Assembly (NCBI GenBank): GCA_045615345.1
Contig: JAZLER010000020.1
Span: 1 to 64,000, forward strand
DNA length: 64,000 bases
Reading direction: 5' to 3'
DNA from: Fumia sp045615345
GTDB taxonomy: Bacteria; Bacillota; Clostridia; Oscillospirales; Ruminococcaceae
Both the position numbers and the translations under genes were made by a program. Below the pieces are notes generated by a model, which did not search any database, was not told where the DNA came from, and worked only from the letters and a program-made list of their open reading frames with translations. Every line of letters begins with the position of its first letter. Within the stretch, counting starts at the first letter, position 1. This document shows, in pieces, positions 9,902 to 17,854 of this stretch.

Positions 9902-10663
9902 TTACATAATTTTAATCTTGTTCTTCTTCATATACTCTGTCGGTGTAAGACTTGTTTTTTCTTTGAAAACACGACAGAAATGATACGGATTTGAAAATCC
10001 GCATTGCTCCGAAATGGAATTTATCTTGAGAATACCATCGGTAAGCAGTTGCTTTGCCTTGGTTATTCTTGTGTTTATAATATACTGTCTCGGCGAAACT
10101 CCATATTTTTTTATAAACAGCTTTCTGAAATACACTTCACTGATGTTACACTTCTGAGCAAGCAGGTTGTTATTAAGCGAAGAATCAGAAATATCTTTTT
10201 CAATATGTTTTATAGCAGGGAGTAAGATGTTGAACTCAGCGTTTCCCGAAACGGAAATTTTGTGAAGCATATTATAAAATATACTGATAATTTTGGCTCT
10301 GTTGTTTTCAAACGGGAGTAGTGCTTTTATCTGCTCGAACTCCTTCAGCAAACTTTCGTTATCTAAAATGGGAACTGAAATCGGAGTGGTACAGAGAAAT
10401 CCGTTGCATTCAAAATTTATAACGGGGAAGTCACCTGTTTTCTCTCTGAGTACCACATAGGTTTCACCTTTTGGCAGAAAAGTAACACAGTCGGAATTTG
10501 ATAGCACTCTTTTATTTTTGTGAGAATAAGTTATCTGTCCTTTGTAACAAAGAGAAAGTCCATAGTTCTTTCGGCTGATAGTCATATCGTTTTTTCCCTT
10601 GACAGAATGTATCGTGATAGCATCCATAACATCGGTTACCACTATATTCCTGAGTAAATCCAT
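9902..10663 (-). CDS. AraC-family transcriptional regulator
   Basis: 253-aa one-component regulator with an N-terminal cupin-like sensor domain (about 1-140) and a C-terminal double helix-turn-helix AraC domain (about 155-253; LAQKCNISEVYFRKLFIKKYGVSPRQYI and ISEQCGFSNPYHFCRVFKE..). I chose the ATG at 10663 (MDLLRNIVVTD) because GCAGGTGA lies 5-6 bp before it; a longer in-frame start at 10693 lacks a ribosome site. It diverges from the SDR gene at 10843, so it probably controls the catabolic genes 10.8-13.1 kb and itself. The inducer is unknown. Confidence 0.9.
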   Translation of the reverse strand: MDLLRNIVVTDVMDAITIHSVKGKNDMTISRKNYGLSLCYKGQITYSHKNKRVLSNSDCVTFLPKGETYVVLREKTGDFPVINFECNGFLCTTPISVPILDNESLLKEFEQIKALLPFENNRAKIISIFYNMLHKISVSGNAEFNILLPAIKHIEKDISDSSLNNNLLAQKCNISEVYFRKLFIKKYGVSPRQYIINTRITKAKQLLTDGILKINSISEQCGFSNPYHFCRVFKEKTSLTPTEYMKKNKIKIM

Positions 10664-10717
10664 TAAATCACCTGCTCTGCATCGCCGTTTCATTTAAAAA
10701 CATTGCTCTATATACCT

Positions 10718-10745
10718 ATTATACTGTTTTTATCAAAAAAATCAA
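10718..10745 (-). promoter_or_regulatory. Promoter of the araC-type gene at 9.9 kb
   Basis: Minus-strand TTGATT (10745-10740), 16-bp spacer, TATAAT (10723-10718). The -35 overlaps a run of repeated ATCAA motifs (10732-10778). Confidence 0.6.
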
Positions 10746-10779
10746 GAAAAATATCAAAAAAAGTATCAAAAACATCAAA
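10732..10779. repeat. Five phased ATCAA(A) motifs between divergent genes
   Basis: ATCAA begins at 10732, 10741, 10753, 10765 and 10774, i.e. spacings of 9, 12, 12 and 9 bp (about 21 bp for each pair, two helical turns). The motifs lie between the divergent regulator and SDR promoters and overlap the regulator's -35 box; A-tract curvature or an AraC operator array is plausible. Confidence 0.5.
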
Positions 10780-10842
10780 AGAATATCGCTTTAAATATTG
10801 CAATATTTTCCCTTTGTGGTACTATTAAGGCGAGGTGATAGT

Positions 10843-11607
10843 ATGAATTTTACAAATAAAACAGCAATTTCAACAGGTGCAGCATCAGGTATGGGGCTTC
10901 TGTTCGCGGAGAACTGGGCAGACCTTGGTGGCAATGTGTTACTCTGTGATGTCAATGAAAAAGTACTTTTTGAAAAGGTAAATGAGATTAACTCAAAAGG
11001 AAAAGGAAAGGCTGCAGGCATTATCTGTGATGTACGAGATTACAGTCAGGTTTGTGTTGCACGCGATAAAGCAGTTGAACTTTTCGGAAGTATCGACCTT
11101 ATGGCAAACTTTGCAGGTGGTACCGCGGTGAGAATGTGTAAAGTTGATAGCGAAAAATATCCCGAGTTTCCCGATGTGCCGATTGATGTTTATGACTGGG
11201 GTATAGATGTAAATTTAAAAGGTCCTTTTTATTTCGCCCACGCTGTTATGAAACAGATGCGTGAGCAGAAAAGTGGACTTATTATAAATATCGGTTCCAT
11301 TACAGGTGCTGAGGGTGACGGCTACGGAATGGATTATCCTACTTCCAAAGCAGGGCTTATGTATGGACTTACAAAATCCATTGCACAGTTCGGAAAAAAT
11401 TATGGTATAAGATGCGTATGTGTTTCACCCGGTCCTGTCCTTACAAGACCGCAGATGGCTTCGATGGGAACAGCCCTTGGCAGAGCCGCTGAACCTCAGG
11501 AAATAATTGACCTTATTTTGTTTATCGCGTCCGAAAAAGGTCAGTTCATAAACGGCGAAAACATTATGATTGACGGCGGACGAAACGCAATGGGAAGGAA
11601 CATATAA
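10843..11607 (+). CDS. SDR-family NAD(P)-dependent oxidoreductase
   Basis: Classical short-chain dehydrogenase (254 aa), expected to oxidise or reduce a secondary alcohol/ketone in the cytoplasm. Rossmann motif TGAASGMG (11-18), and catalytic Ser152, Tyr165, Lys169 (Y-P-T-S-K). The start is the ATG at 10843 behind GAGGTGAT; the open frame extends 15 codons further upstream without a ribosome site. The stop overlaps the next gene's start (TAATG), so it is co-translated with the dehydroquinase-like gene. It carries a ~10-residue insertion (about 100-115) before the active site compared with short SDRs. Substrate unknown. Confidence 0.9.
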   Translation: MNFTNKTAISTGAASGMGLLFAENWADLGGNVLLCDVNEKVLFEKVNEINSKGKGKAAGIICDVRDYSQVCVARDKAVELFGSIDLMANFAGGTAVRMCKVDSEKYPEFPDVPIDVYDWGIDVNLKGPFYFAHAVMKQMREQKSGLIINIGSITGAEGDGYGMDYPTSKAGLMYGLTKSIAQFGKNYGIRCVCVSPGPVLTRPQMASMGTALGRAAEPQEIIDLILFIASEKGQFINGENIMIDGGRNAMGRNI

Positions 11608-12359
11608 TGAAAAGTTTTGTTAATAATGATAATCTTCTTACCGTTATGCTTCAGTGTGAAACCCCTGAAACGGCTATCGAAAGGATAAGAAATGCCAACT
11701 GCCTCGGTGCTGATGCTTACGGGCTTCAGGTTGAAAGCCTCAAAAGGGAATATCACACCCCCGAAACCTATAAGAGAATTTTTGACGAGATGAAGGGCAG
11801 ACCTTGTTATGTTACCAATTACCGTTATTATAGTAATGATGGGCTTTCTGATGACGAACTCGCAGAAGGCCTTATAACCCTTGCTGAGTCGGGGGCAACC
11901 CTTTGTGATGTTATGGGGGACTATTTTTGCAGACATCCCGAGGAAATTACGGACGATAAAGATGCCATAAGAAAACAAATGGAACTTATCGACAAGCTTC
12001 ATTTACTTGGTGCTGAGGTTATAATGTCCTCGCACATCTGCAAATTCACACCTGCCGAAAGAGTTATGGAAGTAGCATTGGAACAAAAACGCCGTGGCGC
12101 TGATATTATTAAAATTGTAACAGGTGCCGAAACTATGGAAGAACAGGTTGAAAACTTACGCATTACCGATCTGTTAAAGCGTGAATTGGGCGCACCGTTT
12201 TTATTCCTTTCAGGTGGTGAATCTACCCTGCACCGCAGACTCGGACTTAAACTCGGATGTTGTATGTGCCTTTGCGTTTACGAGCATGACCACCTTTCTA
12301 CAGCAGCCCAACCTCTTTTAAGTACAATGAAAACAATCAGGGACAGCATTGATTTTTAA
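11607..12359 (+). CDS. Class I 3-dehydroquinate dehydratase-like Schiff-base enzyme
   Basis: 250-aa (beta/alpha)8-type protein resembling class I dehydroquinases (AroD). The catalytic pair is kept: H143 (MSSH) and K169 (DIIKIV), close to the His143/Lys170 numbering of the Salmonella enzyme; R210/R211 and Q235 (AAQP) also align. However residues that bind substrate in true AroD appear changed: the E-x-R pair on beta-1 reads G-L-Q (39-41), and the D-x-E pair reads D-V-M (101-103). It is translationally coupled to an SDR gene upstream and followed by a second SDR. I therefore infer a lysine-dependent dehydratase or lyase acting on a related cyclic or keto substrate rather than shikimate-pathway AroD. 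The alignment is by eye. Confidence 0.75.
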   Translation: MKSFVNNDNLLTVMLQCETPETAIERIRNANCLGADAYGLQVESLKREYHTPETYKRIFDEMKGRPCYVTNYRYYSNDGLSDDELAEGLITLAESGATLCDVMGDYFCRHPEEITDDKDAIRKQMELIDKLHLLGAEVIMSSHICKFTPAERVMEVALEQKRRGADIIKIVTGAETMEEQVENLRITDLLKRELGAPFLFLSGGESTLHRRLGLKLGCCMCLCVYEHDHLSTAAQPLLSTMKTIRDSIDF

Positions 12360-12371
12360 GGAGTAATAAAT

Positions 12372-13109
12372 ATGGAATTTTCAGGAAAAACAGTACTTAT
12401 AACAGGTGCTGCAGTCGGTATCGGCAGAGCCTGTGCTTTGCAGTTTGCCGAAAACGGCGCCAACCTTGTGCTTGTAGACTACAACCCGGAAACACTCGCT
12501 GAAACCGAAAAAGAGATAAAAGAAATCACAGACAATCTCGTAACCTTTGTCTGTGATGTTTCGGATAATTCTGCGGTTCTGGAGGTAACAAAGAAATCAA
12601 TTGCCCGTTTTGGTAAAATTGATATCCTTGTAAATAATGCAGCCCTCTGGAGAGAGTTTTCAGCATTTAATGAAACCGATTTTGATGTCTGGGAAAAATT
12701 CATCAATATAAACATTATGGGGACAGTTTATTTCACAAAAGCCGTTATCGACAAAATGATTGAAAACAACTACGGCAGAATTATAAATGTAGCCTCGGTT
12801 GCAGGGGTTTACGGAAACGCTATGATGGTTCCGTATTCTGCAACAAAGGGTGCGGTGATTTCTATGACGAAAGCCCTCGCCAAAGAGGTGTCCGGCAAAG
12901 GGATAACAGTAAACGCGGTTTCTCCCGGTAGTGTTAGCCCTGCCGAAGAAAAAGATATAGACTACACCCAGGAAAGCACACTTTCCTTTGCAGGAAGAAC
13001 AGGAAGTACAAGAGAGAATGCAGACCTTATCATGTTTTTAGCAAGTGATAAGGCAGGATATATTTCGGGACAGAACATCCAGATAGACGGATGCCGTAAG
13101 AAAATGTAA
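12372..13109 (+). CDS. SDR-family NAD(P)-dependent oxidoreductase
   Basis: Second short-chain dehydrogenase of the cluster (245 aa), FabG-like in layout: TGAAVGIG at 11-18, NNA at 88-90, catalytic Ser142, Tyr155, Lys159 (YSATKGA), and the C-terminal GYISGQNIQIDGC. ATG start 7 bp behind AAGGAG, 12 bp after the dehydroquinase-like gene, so same operon. It is not adjacent to fatty-acid genes, so a catabolic role with its neighbours is more likely than FabG function. It ends immediately next to the stop codon of the convergent regulator. Confidence 0.9.
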   Translation: MEFSGKTVLITGAAVGIGRACALQFAENGANLVLVDYNPETLAETEKEIKEITDNLVTFVCDVSDNSAVLEVTKKSIARFGKIDILVNNAALWREFSAFNETDFDVWEKFININIMGTVYFTKAVIDKMIENNYGRIINVASVAGVYGNAMMVPYSATKGAVISMTKALAKEVSGKGITVNAVSPGSVSPAEEKDIDYTQESTLSFAGRTGSTRENADLIMFLASDKAGYISGQNIQIDGCRKKM

Positions 13110-13868
13110 TCATATCGAAAAGGAATTTTTGCGTATCTCACGGGGCGTTTTGCCAGTGAATTTCTTTAAAACTTTCCTGAAATAGGAAGTTGAGCTGAAG
13201 TTTAGTGTATCACTTATTTCCTGAACCGACTTGTTGGTGGTTGTAAGCCACAAAATCGCTTTTTCACAAAGGACTTCAAGGCGGATTTCGTTCGGGGTTT
13301 TCCCTGTGTGTTTTTTGAAGATCAGGTAAAGCCCTGACTCGCTTATACTACAAAGCTTTGCTATTTCGGAATTCCTGATAGTGGGATTTTCTGCTATATA
13401 TTCCAGTGCTTTACGGACTATCGGGTTTATGTGAGGGCTTTTGGTTTCTTTCATATTTTCGGAAACCTCGGCGAAAAAGCAATATAGCTTGCCGATGCCT
13501 TTTTCGGTAGTAGGAATTTCTTCACAAAGCTCTTTGAAAATCTCTTTTGCTTTGTCGGTACAAGGGACTTTCTGCAAATCAAATGATTTTGCCGATGGCG
13601 AAAACTCAAAACCGAAAGAAAAGAATTTTACCTCTTTTCCATCTTCCCTGAACCACTGTGACTGATATCTAAGCCCTTTGGGAATGAAGAAAATTTCCCC
13701 CGGGGCTAAATTGAGTTCCGTGTCTTTTGTTTTGATTTTTCCGTTTCCTTTTATAAGACAGGCGAAGAAATGACAGGAATTCGGAGTTTTAGTTCTGTCG
13801 GTGAGATGGTATTTTTGAAAACTGTATATACTAAAATGAAAACTTTTAAAGAAATTTGACTTATTCAT
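13110..13868 (-). CDS. AraC-family transcriptional regulator
   Basis: 252-aa regulator: N-terminal cupin/AraC-binding-like domain (LAPGEIFFIPKGLRYQS, about 50-70) and a C-terminal AraC HTH pair (IAKLCSISESGLYLIFKKHTGKTPNEI; ISDTLNFSSTSYFRKVLKKFTGKTP). Start ATG behind AAGGGGGATAC. It lies between two catabolic gene sets, tail to tail with the SDR gene (stop codons abut, no gap) and divergent from the dehydrogenase at 13973, which it probably controls. Confidence 0.9.
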   Translation of the reverse strand: MNKSNFFKSFHFSIYSFQKYHLTDRTKTPNSCHFFACLIKGNGKIKTKDTELNLAPGEIFFIPKGLRYQSQWFREDGKEVKFFSFGFEFSPSAKSFDLQKVPCTDKAKEIFKELCEEIPTTEKGIGKLYCFFAEVSENMKETKSPHINPIVRKALEYIAENPTIRNSEIAKLCSISESGLYLIFKKHTGKTPNEIRLEVLCEKAILWLTTTNKSVQEISDTLNFSSTSYFRKVLKKFTGKTPREIRKNSFSI

Positions 13869-13972
13869 ATTGTATCCCCCTTAAATTTTAGATAATTTTA
13901 CCTTATATTTTATAGAATAACATATTTTTTTGTGTTTTACAATGATGTATACTGAAAATGAGGTGATTTATT

Positions 13973-14998
13973 GTGAATTCAAAAAACATAGTTTTTGTTG
14001 ACAAAAATATTGCAAAACTTATAACCGAAGAAGTCCGTATGCCACAAAATGGGGAAATCCTTGTGAAACTTTGCGTTTCGACTATAAGTAGTGGCACCGA
14101 AAGGGCAAATCTTACAGGAAGCAAGACAGTTTCTTGGGCGTTGCCCGAAGCCAAAGAGGCTGTTTTCCCAAGACGTGGAGGATACAGTTCTTCCGGCGTT
14201 GTTGAGCAAATCGGTGAAGGCGTAACCAAGTTCAAAGAAGGCGACAGGGTAGCTTTATGGTGGAGTACCCATAATCAGTATGTGACCATTGGAGAGAATA
14301 ACGCTTGTCATATTGACGATGTTTCCTTTGAAAATGCGGCATTTTTCCATATCGCGACATTTCCGTTGGCGGCAATAAGAAAATGCCGTCTTGAAATCGG
14401 CGAAAGCGCAATTGTTATGGGAATGGGGATTTTGGGTGTTGTTGCAGTAACGCTTTTAAAAGCAGCAGGTGCAGTACCTGTTATTGCAGTTGACCCTGAC
14501 CCTGACAAGAGAGAAAAAGCCCTCAGTTGCGGTGCCGATTATGCTCTTGACCCGTACGCTCCTGACTTTGCAGAAACTGCGAAAAGTCTTACAAACGGCG
14601 GCGCAAATGTGGGAATTGAGGTTACGGGGATTGGTGCAGGGCTTGACGGAATACTTGATTGTATGGCACCAAAAGGCAGAGTGGCTTTGCTCGGCTGTAC
14701 AAGAAACAGTGATTTTACAATAGACTATTACAGAAAAGTTCACGGCCCCGGTATTTCACTTATAGGTGCCCATACTCAGGCAAGACCTGATTACGAATCT
14801 TCAAATGGTTGGTGGACACAGCAAGATGATATGTCTGCCCTTAAAAAACTTACTGAAATGGGAAGAATCAACCTTTCGGGTTTCATTGACGAAACCCATT
14901 CTCCATACGAGGCAGAAGAGGTATATAACAGACTTGTCAACGATAAAACTTTCCCGTTAGTACAATTTGATTGGAGAGAGTTTGATGAGGAAAATTAA
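13973..14998 (+). CDS. Medium-chain (zinc-type) alcohol dehydrogenase-like protein
   Basis: 341-aa MDR-superfamily oxidoreductase. GTG start behind GAGGTGATT. N-terminal GroES-like domain with STISSGTERANLTG, then the nucleotide-binding domain with GMGILGVVAVTLLKAAG (about 145-161) and an acidic residue after the second strand (AVDPDPDKRE) suggesting NAD preference. The typical catalytic Cys/His zinc ligands of ADH are not obvious: the usual C-x-H/S-D position reads SSGTER, as in bi-domain dehydrogenases found in sugar and cyclitol clusters. It overlaps the following Gfo/Idh gene by 14 bp. Substrate unknown. Confidence 0.8.
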   Translation: MNSKNIVFVDKNIAKLITEEVRMPQNGEILVKLCVSTISSGTERANLTGSKTVSWALPEAKEAVFPRRGGYSSSGVVEQIGEGVTKFKEGDRVALWWSTHNQYVTIGENNACHIDDVSFENAAFFHIATFPLAAIRKCRLEIGESAIVMGMGILGVVAVTLLKAAGAVPVIAVDPDPDKREKALSCGADYALDPYAPDFAETAKSLTNGGANVGIEVTGIGAGLDGILDCMAPKGRVALLGCTRNSDFTIDYYRKVHGPGISLIGAHTQARPDYESSNGWWTQQDDMSALKKLTEMGRINLSGFIDETHSPYEAEEVYNRLVNDKTFPLVQFDWREFDEEN

Positions 14999-15983
14999 AA
15001 TTGCCCAGATAGGTATTAACGCCTATAGCCATTCAAACGAGGTTTTCGGAAGTATCTGTAAACAGTCGGATATCTTTGAAGTGGTGGGATATGTTTTTCC
15101 CGAAAACGAACGAGAACGCCTGCCCAAAAAACTTGAGTGGTTCAATAACGATGGTTACCCCGAACTTACCCTTGACGAGGTTTTAAATAACCCTGAAATC
15201 GAGGCTGTAACTATCGAAACCGATGAAGTTTATCTTACAAAATATGCTTTAATGGCCGCAAAAGCAGGCAAGCATATCCATATGGAGAAACCCGGTGGTG
15301 TAAGCCTTGCTGATTTTGAAGAGCTTATCGGTATTATGAAAAAAACAGGTAAAGTTTTCCATACGGGCTATATGTACCGTTACAATCCTTACATTATGGA
15401 ATTGATGGAGGCAATTGAAAAAGGTGAGCTTGGTGAGATTATCAGTGTCGAAGCACAGATGAACTGCACCCATCCGAAAGAAATGCGTCAGTGGCTTGAG
15501 GCGTTACCGGGTGGTATGATGTTTTATCTTGGTTGCCATCTTGTTGATTTGATTTTGAGAATTCAGGGTATGCCCGAAAGGATAATCCCTTTAAATAAGT
15601 CCTCAGGGGTTGACGGCGTTACTTCAGATGACTTCGGGTTTGTAGTTTTTGAATACAAAAACGGAGTTTCCTTTGCAAAGACTACTGCCGTGGAACATGG
15701 TGGTTTCTCACGAAGGCAACTTGTTGTGAACGGCTCAAAAGGTACCGTGGAATTAAAGCCTCTGGAATGGTCTGTTGCCAATTTACTCACTACAACAAAA
15801 ACCGTCAGAGATGATATTTCATGGCAAAATGCAGGCAAAACGCAGACAAGCGAACCCTTTGACCGCTATGACTATATGATGCGTTGTTTCGGAGAATATG
15901 TAATGGGCGAAAAGCAAAACCCTTATACTCCCGATTATGAGCTTGAGCTTTATAAAATACTTTTGAAATGTTGCGGTAAATAA
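14985..15983 (+). CDS. Gfo/Idh/MocA-family oxidoreductase
   Basis: 332-aa NAD(P)-dependent sugar/inositol-type dehydrogenase. I place the start at the ATG at 14985 (MRKIKIAQIGINAY), 5-6 bp behind GGAGAGAG and inside the 3' end of the preceding gene; the longer frame from 14967 has no ribosome site. The Rossmann start is IAQIGINAYSHS and the family EKP motif is at about 98-100 (HMEKPGGVSLADF), followed by HTGYMYRYNP and the C-terminal domain with the conserved GGMMFYLGCHLVDLIL helix carrying the catalytic-type His. Pairing with an MDR dehydrogenase points to polyol, sugar or cyclitol oxidation. Confidence 0.88.
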   Translation: MRKIKIAQIGINAYSHSNEVFGSICKQSDIFEVVGYVFPENERERLPKKLEWFNNDGYPELTLDEVLNNPEIEAVTIETDEVYLTKYALMAAKAGKHIHMEKPGGVSLADFEELIGIMKKTGKVFHTGYMYRYNPYIMELMEAIEKGELGEIISVEAQMNCTHPKEMRQWLEALPGGMMFYLGCHLVDLILRIQGMPERIIPLNKSSGVDGVTSDDFGFVVFEYKNGVSFAKTTAVEHGGFSRRQLVVNGSKGTVELKPLEWSVANLLTTTKTVRDDISWQNAGKTQTSEPFDRYDYMMRCFGEYVMGEKQNPYTPDYELELYKILLKCCGK

Positions 15984-15984
15984 T

Positions 15985-16626
15985 ATGGAAGTTTATTGCC
16001 TTAAATATGCTGAATCGTACCTCCCGGAAAGCTGTGTTTTCGATGGGGGAAGCTCTGAAAAGGCGATACCGATTGCATTTGTGATTTATCTTATAAAAGA
16101 CGGCGACAGGAATATTTTAGTCGATGCAGGGTGTGATACTATGCCCGGATTTGAGATGAAAAAATATTATTCCCCTGCTTTTATTTTGAGAAAAATGGAT
16201 TTATTGCCCGATGACATCACCGATGTTGTGATTACTCACTCGCATCACGACCATATTGAAGCCGTAAAACATTTTGAAAATGCCATTTTGCATATAACCA
16301 AAAAGGAGTACGAAAACAGCAAAAGCTATATTCCAAACGATATGAAGCTGAATGTTTTTGATGAGGAATACGAACTGGGCAACATAAAAATTATAAAATG
16401 TGGCGGGCATTCCGAAGGTTCTGCAATTGTTGAGATAAAAGCAGATGCTTTGCATATCCTTGCAGGCGATGAGTGCTACACCAATGTCAATATCAAAGAT
16501 AAAATCTGCACGGGTTCGTATTTTAACAAGGAAAAATCCCTTGAATTTGTCAGAAAATACAGTGATGGAAAATATAATGTGCACACCTGCCATGATATTT
16601 CTCTTAAGACAGAAAGGATAATTTAA
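15985..16626 (+). CDS. Metallo-beta-lactamase-fold hydrolase
   Basis: 213-aa MBL-fold protein with the di-metal signature HSHHDH at 85-90, an upstream D47 (VDAGCD), a later His in GGHSEGSA and an Asp in AGDE. Small size and the VDAGCDT start resemble lactonases of the AHL-lactonase/quorum-quenching type and other ring-opening hydrolases; in this operon, opening a lactone made by the dehydrogenases would fit (inference). The ATG is one base after the stop of the Gfo/Idh gene and the stop is one base before the next start, so coupling is tight. Confidence 0.82.
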   Translation: MEVYCLKYAESYLPESCVFDGGSSEKAIPIAFVIYLIKDGDRNILVDAGCDTMPGFEMKKYYSPAFILRKMDLLPDDITDVVITHSHHDHIEAVKHFENAILHITKKEYENSKSYIPNDMKLNVFDEEYELGNIKIIKCGGHSEGSAIVEIKADALHILAGDECYTNVNIKDKICTGSYFNKEKSLEFVRKYSDGKYNVHTCHDISLKTERII

Positions 16627-16627
16627 A

Positions 16628-17602
16628 ATGAAAGCGATTTTGGTAAACGATGATAAATCCTTAAGATGGGATAATGTGCCTGACCCCGTTTGCGGTGAGG
16701 AGGACTGTCTTGTAAAAATCGAGGCTGCAGCGATTAACAGGGCTGATTTAATGCAGCGTGAAGGCGACTATCCGCCCCCTCCCGGTTGCCCCGAGTGGAT
16801 GGGACTTGAAATAGCGGGTACCATTGTTAAGGTCGGCGAAAAAGCAAAAGGCTGGAAAGTGGGCGACAAGGTTTGTGCCCTCCTTGGCGGTGGCGGTTAT
16901 GCCGAGTATGTGAATGTCAAATACGATATGTTGATGCCCGTTCCCGGAAATTGCACAATGGTTGAGGCTGCGGCTATCCCCGAAGCGTTTGCGACAGCGT
17001 ATCTTAATTTGTTTATTGAAGGTAATATAAAGGAGGGCGACACCCTTTTGATGAACGCAGGTGCAAGTGGCCTTGCTTCCGTTATTATTCCTATGGCGAA
17101 GGCTTTTGGTATTCGTGTAATCACCACTGTTCTTACTGACGAAATTGCTAAGAACATAAGTCACCTGAAAGCGGACAGAGTGGTTGTAACCACTAAAGAG
17201 GATATTGCTGAAGTACTTAAAGAAGAGCTCCAAAACGGCCACCCTGTTGATGTTGCTATCGACTGCCTTGGCGGTGAGATTATGGGCAAGTGTATCCATT
17301 ACCTTAAGCACGGCGCAAGATGGATTATGATTGCGGCTTTAGCTGGTACAAAAACCGAAATCGACCTTAAAAACATCTATGTGAGAAATGTTCGTATTAT
17401 CGGAAGTACTCTCCGTTCAAGAACTCCTGAAGTCAAAGCGCAGATTTTATCGGAACTTGTGAAAAATGTTTTCCCGAAAGTTGAATCGGGTGAAATAAAG
17501 CCCACGATTTATAAAGTGCTTCCCATAACCGAGGCCGAAAAAGGCCACGACCTTCTTTATAAAGGTCAGAGTGTCGGCAAGGTTGTTTTGACAGTTGAAT
17601 AA
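16628..17602 (+). CDS. NAD(P)H:quinone oxidoreductase / zeta-crystallin-like (PIG3 type)
   Basis: 324-aa zinc-free MDR protein of the quinone-oxidoreductase branch. INRADLMQREGDYPPPPG near 39-56 is the classic PIG3/TP53I3-type signature; GGYAEYVNV and LMNAGASGLASVIIPMAKAFG (nucleotide-binding loop, about 140-160) follow. No structural zinc cysteines. Last gene of the 13.97-17.6 kb operon; a strong terminator follows. It probably reduces an enone or quinone intermediate, but the substrate is not deducible. Confidence 0.87.
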   Translation: MKAILVNDDKSLRWDNVPDPVCGEEDCLVKIEAAAINRADLMQREGDYPPPPGCPEWMGLEIAGTIVKVGEKAKGWKVGDKVCALLGGGGYAEYVNVKYDMLMPVPGNCTMVEAAAIPEAFATAYLNLFIEGNIKEGDTLLMNAGASGLASVIIPMAKAFGIRVITTVLTDEIAKNISHLKADRVVVTTKEDIAEVLKEELQNGHPVDVAIDCLGGEIMGKCIHYLKHGARWIMIAALAGTKTEIDLKNIYVRNVRIIGSTLRSRTPEVKAQILSELVKNVFPKVESGEIKPTIYKVLPITEAEKGHDLLYKGQSVGKVVLTVE

Positions 17603-17606
17603 CATT

Positions 17607-17640
17607 AAAAATGCACCTTCTGATTAAGGTGCATTTTTTG
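17607..17640 (+). terminator. Intrinsic terminator of the dehydrogenase operon
   Basis: Stem ATGCACCTT / AAGGTGCAT, loop CTGATT, then TTTTTT, 5 bp after the stop codon. Confidence 0.9.
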
Positions 17641-17781
17641 TTTTAAAGTTTTAACCCGACAAAACAATTGCAACAAAGTTATAAAAACTTGCAAAAAAGT
17701 AATTATTTGGACTAAAAATGTGGAAAAATATGTGAAAAATGTTAAAATATGCAATTTTTTAAAAAAATATTGCAAAAACTA

Positions 17782-17810
17782 TTGAATGTAAATTTCTGAT
17801 GGTGTATAAT
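17782..17810 (+). promoter_or_regulatory. SigA-type promoter of gdhA
   Basis: TTGAAT (17782-17787), 17-bp spacer, TATAAT (17805-17810), 44 bp before the gdhA start. The 170 bp before it is very AT-rich with repeated ATTGCAA motifs. Confidence 0.85.
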
Positions 17811-17854
17811 AATTCTTAACTTGTTTTTATACAATGTATCAGGAGGAATTTATT

